This document shows positions 45,039-51,630 of a stretch of DNA of 64,000 nt, in pieces. Every line of letters starts with the position of its first letter. Within the stretch, counting starts at the first letter, position 1. The DNA lies in NCBI RefSeq assembly GCF_900114495.1, contig NZ_FOZI01000002.1, forward strand, positions 248,001 to 312,000. Reading direction: 5' to 3'. Source of the stretch: Dyella sp. OK004. GTDB taxonomy: Bacteria > Pseudomonadota > Gammaproteobacteria > Xanthomonadales > Rhodanobacteraceae. The notes beneath the pieces are model-generated. The model did not search any database and had not been told where the DNA came from. It saw only the letters and a list, made by a program, of their open reading frames with translations. The position numbers and the translations under genes are program-made.

Positions 45039-45569
45039 TTACTTGAGGTTGCTCTTGCTGGTGTCGATGTCGGCCTGCACCTTGCCGGCCATTTCCTTCG
45101 ACACACCGTCGAGCAGCACCACGAACAGCTTGGCGTAGTCGGTCTGCGTGGACACCGGCGCCGACGGCTGCGAACGCAGCTCGCTGCGGGTCACAAAGCC
45201 GCGTGCATTGGTGGTGCAGCGCATGGAGATATCCAGCGTCGCCGTGCTCGGCGCGTCGTCTTCGTGCTTCACGCGCATGTCCGTCTTCACGCGCTCACAG
45301 GTCACGGTGAGGTTGGAAATATAGGCCGGCTGCAAAGCCTGGCGCAGTTGCGCCTGCAGCACGTCGGACACCGGACGCGACGGCGTCAGGATCACTTTCT
45401 GATCCAGCCCGCGCACCAGCAGATCGCCCTGCGATGGCTCCACACTGATCCACGGTGCCGAAGCCGGCACCACCAGCGCATCCAGCGGCACCGTCTCGCG
45501 CGTCTTCTGGCTCCCGCAGGCGCACAGCACCAGGGCCATCGCCCCCATCGTCAACACTTGCTTGAACAT
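45039..45569 (-). CDS. envelope lipoprotein, unknown function
   Basis: 176 residues with lipoprotein signal MFKQVLTMGAMALVLCACGS. The mature part (VILTPSRPVSDVLQAQLRQALQP, MRCTTNARGFVTRSELRSQPS) resembles the family of putative YajG-like or DUF799-type lipoproteins that sample beta-rich folds, but no family was assigned with confidence. The frame is open far upstream as shadow. Confidence 0.75.
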   Translation of the reverse strand: MFKQVLTMGAMALVLCACGSQKTRETVPLDALVVPASAPWISVEPSQGDLLVRGLDQKVILTPSRPVSDVLQAQLRQALQPAYISNLTVTCERVKTDMRVKHEDDAPSTATLDISMRCTTNARGFVTRSELRSQPSAPVSTQTDYAKLFVVLLDGVSKEMAGKVQADIDTSKSNLK

Positions 45570-45746
45570 GGTTTCCCCCCATGACAAAGCGTTGGACTGT
45601 ACAGGCGCCCTGCGGGGGGAGCAACGCTGAAAGGCTGTCATTGTGTGCCTGTTCGCAACATCTGCCCGCCACACCCCAACCTCAACGCGCCGATGCGAAC
45701 TCATGGCAGGATGCTGAGGCTGCCGCTTTACACCGAGTCGTGTCGT

Positions 45747-46772
45747 ATGCGCTTTCGCTTCTGGCTGGTCCTTTCCCTCCTGGTTGCCTCCGGCACCGCC
45801 ACCGCGCGATGGCCGGGCCACCCGGAAGAACGCACCAGCGTGCAAGAAAACACGCCTTCGATTGAGGTCGCCGAGCTCCATCTCGACGCCCCTGGCGTTT
45901 CGCCCCAGCCGCTGCACATCAGTGTCTATCTGCCGCCGGGCTATGGCGCCCGCACAGGCCGTCACTATCCGGTGCTGTATGCCAACGATGGACAGGACAT
46001 GAGCGCTGTCGGCCTGCTCGGCTCCCTGGAGACGTTGTACCGGGACCGATTGATCGAACCGGTGATCGTGGTGGCGGTGGACATGCCGCCCGACCGCACC
46101 GGCGCTTATGGTCTTTCCGACCGCAAGCAGGCGCGCAGCGTGATCGGCGATTCTCGCTTCGGCCCGATCGGCACGCACGCGCAGGACTACACGCAATGGT
46201 TTGTCACGCGACTGGTGCCCGCCATCGATGCGCGCTTCCGCACCCAGCGCACACCCGAGGGCCGCACCGTGCTGGGCTGGTCGCTGGGCGGGCTGCATGC
46301 CTTCAACCTGGCCTGGCAGTACCCGGAAATATTTGGCCGCGTCGGCGCGTTCTCACCGTCGTTCTGGCTTGCCAAGGATCGCAGCGACGGCCTCAGCATC
46401 GATCGCACACGATTTGCCCAGCGCATGGTCGACGCCAGCCGTAAACGTCCGCAGCTCAAGCTATGGTTCTCGGTGGGCAGCGCGGAAGAGACTGACGACC
46501 GCGACCATGATGGCGTGATCGATGCGGTCGGCGACGTGCGTGACCTGATCGAGGGCTATCGCATCCCCGGCGGCGGTCACCTGCGCGGCCTGCGCCAGCT
46601 CGGTTATCGGGTGAACATGGACTACGCGCAGCACCCTTCGCGTCAAGCGAACGTGGCCTTCTACCTACTGGACGAAGGCAAGCACAACCAGGCGTCGTGG
46701 GCGATGATGCTGCCGCCGTTCCTGCAATGGGCGTACGGCAGCAAGAGCGCCAACCACTACACGGTGCGGTAG
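45747..46772 (+). CDS. exported esterase-D-like alpha/beta hydrolase
   Basis: 341 residues with signal MRFRFWLVLSLLVASGTATA and an esterase-D/enterochelin-esterase-type domain (PF00756 type): ISVYLPPGYGARTGRHYPVLYANDGQD, nucleophile elbow GWSLGG, and FSPSFW. Periplasmic; substrate unknown (siderophore esters, feruloyl esters and others occur in this family). The 3' end overlaps the convergent POT transporter gene by 16 bases. Confidence 0.87.
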   Translation: MRFRFWLVLSLLVASGTATARWPGHPEERTSVQENTPSIEVAELHLDAPGVSPQPLHISVYLPPGYGARTGRHYPVLYANDGQDMSAVGLLGSLETLYRDRLIEPVIVVAVDMPPDRTGAYGLSDRKQARSVIGDSRFGPIGTHAQDYTQWFVTRLVPAIDARFRTQRTPEGRTVLGWSLGGLHAFNLAWQYPEIFGRVGAFSPSFWLAKDRSDGLSIDRTRFAQRMVDASRKRPQLKLWFSVGSAEETDDRDHDGVIDAVGDVRDLIEGYRIPGGGHLRGLRQLGYRVNMDYAQHPSRQANVAFYLLDEGKHNQASWAMMLPPFLQWAYGSKSANHYTVR

Positions 46773-48310
46773 TTGTCCACCTCGCGATAACGTCGCGCAT
46801 ACGCACCGAACGCCAGCGCTGCCAACAGCGCGAATGTGGCGAAGAAAAACATCTGGAATGCCGTCACGCTGAGCCCGGTCACTGCAATATGGCCAGTTAC
46901 CATCTCGCTGCGCACCGCGGCATTGGCGATCAACACCCACAAGTTGCCGATGGTGGTGGTGAGGTTCCAGAAACTCATCACCACACTTTTCATTGAGGCC
47001 GGCGCCTGGCTATAGGCGAACTCCAGGCCCGTGGCGGAAACCAGCACCTCGCCGAAAGTAAGCAGCGCATACGGCGCGATCTGCCACACGATTGATAGTG
47101 CATCGCCACCATCGATCACCAGCTGATAGCCGCCCACCACGATCCAGGCCAGACCGCTGAAAGCGATACCCGCCGTCATCCGGCGCAGCGCCGTCGGCTC
47201 GTAGCCGCGGCGGCGCAGCAGCGGATACAGCACCAGGTTGTTGAACGGAATCAGCAGCATCACCAGCAAGGGATTCAGCGCCTGCATCTGCGCCGGATGA
47301 AACCAGTCCGGCGCACCCATCTCATTCCCCTGCAACACCCACGTCGACGCCTTCTGATCGAACAGCGAGAAGAACGGCGTAGTCAGCGCGAAGATCACCA
47401 GCACCCGCAACACATTGCGCGCGCCATCCACCGCCGCATCCGGATGCAGCCCGCGCGCACGCTCCATCTGCAGCCACGCGCCGCCGCCCACGCCACCAAT
47501 CAGCGCCACCAGCGCCAGACACGCGGCAATCACAAAACCCAAGGCAGGCGACGACGCCAGCGCAGCGAATGCAGCCAACACGCCCGCTCCCGCCACCCAC
47601 AACCCGGGCCGCCCCTGCCCCGCACGCTTCGCCAACAATGCACTGCGCAACACGCGCGAAAACGCATCCGGATCCGGCGGCGATGGCGGCACCATCACGT
47701 ACTGCTTGCGCCCCAGCCAGAACACCACCGTCGCCAGCAACATCAGCGCACCGGGAATACCAAACGCCACCGCCGCACCGAACTGCCGCAGAAAAATCGG
47801 CATCAGCAACGAAGCGAAGAACGAACCGAAATTGATGATCCAGTAAAACGCATCGAACACCAGCTTCGCCCAATGCTTGTTCGACTGATCAAACTGATCG
47901 CCCACAAACGACGCCACCAACGGCTTGATCCCACCCGCCCCCAACGCAATCAACCCAAGCCCCACATAGAAACCCGTGGGATGGTGTTCGAACAGCGCCA
48001 GACACAAATGCCCCAGGCAATACACCAGACTCATCCACAACACCGTCTGGTACTTGCCGAAAAACCGGTCCGCCAACCAACCACCCAGCAGCGGAAAGAA
48101 ATACACCCCGATCACGAAGGTATGAAACACATCCTTCGCCGCCCCCGGCCGCTCCGACTCCGGCAAATACATCAACAACGACGTGATCAAAAACGGCGTA
48201 AGGATGTTGCGCATCCCATAAAACGAAAACCGCTCACACCCCTCGTTACCGATGATGAAAGGAATCTGCCGCGGCAAACGACCGCGCTCGGTAGGCTTGG
48301 CAGCGCTCAT
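46757..48310 (-). CDS. POT/PTR family proton-dependent oligopeptide transporter
   Basis: 517-residue, about fourteen-segment MFS transporter. Motifs: GNEGCERFSFYGMRNILTPFL (the ExxERFxYY-type helix 1 motif, here ERFSFYG) and LGGWLADRFFGKYQTVLW. It imports di- and tripeptides with protons. Start at MSAAKPTERGRLPRQ; upstream codons lack similarity. Confidence 0.92.
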   Translation of the reverse strand: MSAAKPTERGRLPRQIPFIIGNEGCERFSFYGMRNILTPFLITSLLMYLPESERPGAAKDVFHTFVIGVYFFPLLGGWLADRFFGKYQTVLWMSLVYCLGHLCLALFEHHPTGFYVGLGLIALGAGGIKPLVASFVGDQFDQSNKHWAKLVFDAFYWIINFGSFFASLLMPIFLRQFGAAVAFGIPGALMLLATVVFWLGRKQYVMVPPSPPDPDAFSRVLRSALLAKRAGQGRPGLWVAGAGVLAAFAALASSPALGFVIAACLALVALIGGVGGGAWLQMERARGLHPDAAVDGARNVLRVLVIFALTTPFFSLFDQKASTWVLQGNEMGAPDWFHPAQMQALNPLLVMLLIPFNNLVLYPLLRRRGYEPTALRRMTAGIAFSGLAWIVVGGYQLVIDGGDALSIVWQIAPYALLTFGEVLVSATGLEFAYSQAPASMKSVVMSFWNLTTTIGNLWVLIANAAVRSEMVTGHIAVTGLSVTAFQMFFFATFALLAALAFGAYARRYREVDNYRTV

Positions 48311-48394
48311 GGACGCTCCTGACAGGCGAAACCACCGAGTTTGCCGCAAGTTCTTGCGGGAGCCAAATGGGGCCGGCCCATAGCAGCCACCGCT

Positions 48395-48765
48395 CGAGCA
48401 CCCACCCCTCACCCCGACCCTCTCCCCGGAGGGGAGAGGGAGATGTGACGCTTCGATGAGGGACGGGCGACCAGTCCCCGAAGAAAACCATCTCGACGCC
48501 TGACACCGGAAAAGGCGTAGCTACAGAGCATACCGCCTGCTCTCAGGCCATTTCTCTTTGGTTACTTTCTCTTTGGGCCAGCAAAGAGAAAGTGACCCGA
48601 GCCGCGGCAGCGGTTCGGAAGCCCGCGGCAGGCGAGCCAGAGTACGCAGACGCGACAACCGAAGCGATAATGCCACTGGATGACCAGCTTCGCTGTTGTG
48701 AAGCGCCTCCGGCCTGCGCCGGAATGACGAAGTAGGAAAGGGGTGCCACAAGAATCGAACCCACT
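48395..48765 (+). repeat. long composite dispersed repeat, copy G
   Basis: Fills most of the 541-base gap between the POT and barnase-like genes; no gene seen in 48311-48851. Edge CGAGCACCCA, CCCTCTCCCC/GGGGAGAGGG module, core, central hairpin, CCGGCCTGCGCCGGAATGACG, and ACAAGAATCGAACCC. Confidence 0.88.
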
Positions 48766-48851
48766 GAGCTAAAGCGCACCAGCGAGCGGATCAACAACGA
48801 GCGTCACAACACCCCTGATAAGCTGCCCCCACCCTCCACCCGCACACAAAC

Positions 48852-49265
48852 ATGCGCCCCCTAAAACCCGCCATCCTCATCATCATCCTGGCCGTCGCCG
48901 CCCTCCTCTGGAACCGGCACCCCACCCCGCCGCCCACCAGCGCGGCCACACCGACAACCGCACCCAACACAGCGCCAGCCACCACAGCATTCCCCAGCTT
49001 CCTCCCGCCGGAAGCGCGTGACGTCATCCAGCTCATCCAGCGCGGCGGCCCCTTCGCCCACCGCCAGGACGGTACCGTCTTCGGCAACCGCGAAGGCCGC
49101 CTGCCCTCGCAGCCCAACGGCTACTACCACGAGTACACCGTGGAGACGCCCGGGCTCGATTACCGCGGTGCGCGACGCATCATCACTGGCGGTAATCCGC
49201 CGGTGATCTACTACTACACCGACGACCACTACCGCACTTTCCAAAGCTTTCAGGTGAACCGATGA
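48852..49265 (+). CDS. membrane-anchored or exported barnase-family ribonuclease
   Basis: 137 residues. An N-terminal hydrophobic segment (about 5-20) and a Pro/Thr/Ala linker (22-48) precede a microbial RNase domain (about 50-134). The barnase catalytic residues are all present: Glu94 in YHEYTV, Arg108/109 in GARRIITG and His126 in DDHYRTF. It should cut single-stranded RNA, preferring after G. The next gene encodes barstar and overlaps by four bases, the classic toxin-inhibitor pair. No clear Shine-Dalgarno precedes the ATG. Confidence 0.88.
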   Translation: MRPLKPAILIIILAVAALLWNRHPTPPPTSAATPTTAPNTAPATTAFPSFLPPEARDVIQLIQRGGPFAHRQDGTVFGNREGRLPSQPNGYYHEYTVETPGLDYRGARRIITGGNPPVIYYYTDDHYRTFQSFQVNR

Positions 49266-49702
49266 GCGCGCACGACACCGATATTATCGACCTGACCGAC
49301 CCGGCCCGCGGCGGCGTCTTTTTCGTGATCGAAGAAGATCTGGATCCCCTTGCCGCATCAGCCGATCCCCAGTCGATGTTCATCGGCCGCACCAGCCTCA
49401 AGGGCTGCGATAGCAAGGAGGAACTGCTGCGCCGCCTCGCCGCGTCGTGGCAGCTACCGGCAACATTCGGTGATAACTGGGATGCACTCGCCGACTGTGT
49501 GCGCGATTTTGCCTGGCTGAAAGCGCAAGGTTATCTGCTGCTGTTCGACCACGCCGACGATTTGCGCAACGCCAACGAGGACGACTTCGACACCTTGCTC
49601 GATATCCTCGACGAGGCGGCCGAGGGCTGGCTGGACGATGGCGTGCCTTTCTTCGCCTTCTTCGCGCTACCGGAAAGCGCCTTCAACGATACGGATGACT
49701 AA
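49262..49702 (+). CDS. barstar family ribonuclease inhibitor
   Basis: 146-residue acidic protein. The binding segment LPATFGDNWDALADCVRDF corresponds to the barstar helix and loop whose Asp residues plug the barnase active site. The N-terminal 50 residues are an extension relative to the 90-residue Bacillus barstar. Coupled by ATGA overlap to the RNase gene, so the inhibitor is made with the toxin. Confidence 0.92.
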   Translation: MSAHDTDIIDLTDPARGGVFFVIEEDLDPLAASADPQSMFIGRTSLKGCDSKEELLRRLAASWQLPATFGDNWDALADCVRDFAWLKAQGYLLLFDHADDLRNANEDDFDTLLDILDEAAEGWLDDGVPFFAFFALPESAFNDTDD

Positions 49703-49707
49703 GCCGC

Positions 49708-49929
49708 ATGCAAGAACTGGATTTTGAACTCGACCGCGACCACGTAGAACTCAACCAGCTGCTCAAGCTAGTGGGCTTGTGCGACAGCGGTGGCGCCGGC
49801 AAGGCGATCGTCGCCAGCGGCGCGGTGTATGTCGACGGGCAGCAGGAGCTGCGCAAGACCTGCAAGATCCACGCGGGCCAGGTCGTGCAGCTGGAAGACG
49901 TGACGATTCACGTCTTCGCCGCGGGCTGA
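49708..49929 (+). CDS. RNA-binding S4 domain protein (YbcJ-like)
   Basis: A 73-residue single S4 domain (VELNQLLKLVGLCDSGGAGKAIVASGAVYVDG). Relatives (YbcJ) are thought to bind RNA, perhaps rRNA. Starts five bases after the barstar stop, so likely the third gene of that operon. Confidence 0.9.
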   Translation: MQELDFELDRDHVELNQLLKLVGLCDSGGAGKAIVASGAVYVDGQQELRKTCKIHAGQVVQLEDVTIHVFAAG

Positions 49930-49936
49930 GCAACGC

Positions 49937-50758
49937 TTATTCCGGGAACGGCAGCGCCTCGAGGCGTTGATCCAGCTCCGGATGTTCCGGCAGGCGGATC
50001 GAGAACTCACGCTGCAGCACGTCGCGGATCTCCGCCACGTTCTGCAGCGTGCGCCGCACGGATTCGCCGCCGAGATGATGGATGACAAAGTCGCGGTTGC
50101 GCAGATTCAGGCGGCGCCCCGGCAGGCTGCGCGCCACCACCAGACTGTGCAGGAAGTGCGATTCCGGATAGGTCGAGGTGTAGTGGTTGGCCACCACGTA
50201 GTCGATCGGATAGCGCGGCTGCAGATCGAAGCGGTACAACGTGCCCCAGGTATCGCGCACCAGGGTCTGCATGCGCCACATGCCGTCGGTGTGCAGCAGG
50301 CGATACGGTTCGTGCGCGCTCGGCTGCACCGTGTCCGCTTCCAGCCGCAAGGCACCAGTGAGTGTCTGGCCACCAAAACCGACGTCCACTAGCCAGCTCT
50401 CGCCATCCAGCACCACACGCAACAGCATGTGGCTTTGCGCGGTGATCGCATCTTCCTCGCGCCCCCAGAGCACGCGCGCTATCAGGCCCGTGACCTCATA
50501 GCCGATGGCGCTCAGTGCAGCGCGGAACAGATGGTTCTGTTCAAAGCAGTAACCGCCACGGCCAGCATGTACCAGCTTCCGCTCGATCGCCTCCGGCTCG
50601 ATCACCACCGGCACGCGCAGCAGTGGATCGAGGTTTTCGAACGGGATGGCGGCGACATGCGCCGCCACCAGTGCGCGCAGGGTCGCGAGGTCCGGCTGCA
50701 CTGGCGCCTGGTAGTCAATGCGGCGCAAATAGGCGGCAAGGTCGAAGCGGTAGGTCAT
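49937..50758 (-). CDS. nat: arylamine N-acetyltransferase
   Basis: 273 residues, the usual NAT length. Catalytic triad: Cys in GRGGYCFEQNHLF, His in AQSHMLLRV and Asp in LVDVGFGGQT. Transfers acetyl from CoA to arylamines and hydrazines. The chosen start is MTYRFDLAAYLRRI. Convergent with the S4-domain gene, seven bases apart. Confidence 0.93.
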   Translation of the reverse strand: MTYRFDLAAYLRRIDYQAPVQPDLATLRALVAAHVAAIPFENLDPLLRVPVVIEPEAIERKLVHAGRGGYCFEQNHLFRAALSAIGYEVTGLIARVLWGREEDAITAQSHMLLRVVLDGESWLVDVGFGGQTLTGALRLEADTVQPSAHEPYRLLHTDGMWRMQTLVRDTWGTLYRFDLQPRYPIDYVVANHYTSTYPESHFLHSLVVARSLPGRRLNLRNRDFVIHHLGGESVRRTLQNVAEIRDVLQREFSIRLPEHPELDQRLEALPFPE

Positions 50759-50887
50759 GTGGGCATCGGGGAAGATGTGGGGTCCGCACGATAACACCGC
50801 ACTATCGAGGTGAATGGTGCGGGAAGTAACCCTGCCCGCCTCGCCAGCGAATCAGCTGTGGAACATGCAACCTCCAGGAGCATTGCC

Positions 50888-51598
50888 ATGACTGTCATCC
50901 GTCGCCGTTCGATCCACGCGCTCGCCAGCCTACTGATCCTGGCCGGCACCAGCGCATGCAGCCTGCCGGTCGCCAATGCGGCCAGCGCCTTGCCGTCGCC
51001 CAAGCTGGACGCGCCGCTCGCCACCACCCACAGCGAACAGGTCGCCGTGCTGGCCGGCGGCTGCTTCTGGGGGGTGGAGTCCGTGTTCGAACACGTCAAA
51101 GGCGTGAAGAAAGTCTGGTCGGGCTATGCCGGCGGCAACGCCGACACGGCGCATTACGACCTGGTCAGCGACGGCAATACCGGCCACGCCGAATCGGTGA
51201 AGATCCTGTACGACCCCGCGCAGGTCAGCTATGGCCAGCTATTGCAGGTGTTCTTCTCGGTGGCTGCGGACCCGACCGAGCTCAACCGCCAGGGTCCGGA
51301 TGTCGGCACGCAGTACCGCTCCGTGGTGTTCTACGGCAACGATGAGCAGAAACGCATCGCCACGGCGTATATCGACCAGCTCACCCAGGCCAAGGCTTTC
51401 GGCGATCCCATCGTTACCCAGGTAGTGCCGCTCAAGGCGTTTTATGTCGCCGAGGCGTATCACCAGGACTATGCGCGGCTGCACCCCAACCAGCCGTACA
51501 TCGTGTTCAACGACGCACCGAAAGTAAGGAACCTGAAACAGCTGTTCCCCAACGTGTACAAGGCCGAAGAAACTGTCGTCGACGTACAGCTTCACTGA
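50888..51598 (+). CDS. msrA: exported peptide-methionine (S)-S-oxide reductase
   Basis: 236 residues. Signal region with lipobox-like LAGTSACS suggests an envelope-anchored or periplasmic enzyme, unlike the cytoplasmic MsrA of E. coli. Catalytic motif AGGCFWGVES with the nucleophilic Cys; the family blocks GYAGGN, HYDLVSDGNTGHAE and GTQYRS follow. AGGAG at 50876-50880 supports the start. Repairs oxidised methionine in exported proteins. Confidence 0.93.
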   Translation: MTVIRRRSIHALASLLILAGTSACSLPVANAASALPSPKLDAPLATTHSEQVAVLAGGCFWGVESVFEHVKGVKKVWSGYAGGNADTAHYDLVSDGNTGHAESVKILYDPAQVSYGQLLQVFFSVAADPTELNRQGPDVGTQYRSVVFYGNDEQKRIATAYIDQLTQAKAFGDPIVTQVVPLKAFYVAEAYHQDYARLHPNQPYIVFNDAPKVRNLKQLFPNVYKAEETVVDVQLH

Positions 51599-51603
51599 TT
51601 GCT

Positions 51604-51630
51604 GTAGGAGCCCACCCTGTGGGCTCCTAC
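51604..51630. repeat. REP-like palindrome, copy 6, overlapping the GGDEF/EAL stop codon
   Basis: Identical over 27 bases to the copy at 3608-3634. Its last bases (51627-51630) include the TAG stop of the minus-strand GGDEF/EAL gene. Serves as a shared hairpin terminator between two convergent genes. Confidence 0.88.

Noticed and set aside
48748-48782. GGGTTCGATTCTTGTGG and TAGCTCAGT on the minus strand, resembling T- and D-arms
   Set aside because: The GGTTCG part is the conserved edge of the composite repeat and occurs in other copies without a D-arm; no anticodon stem exists.
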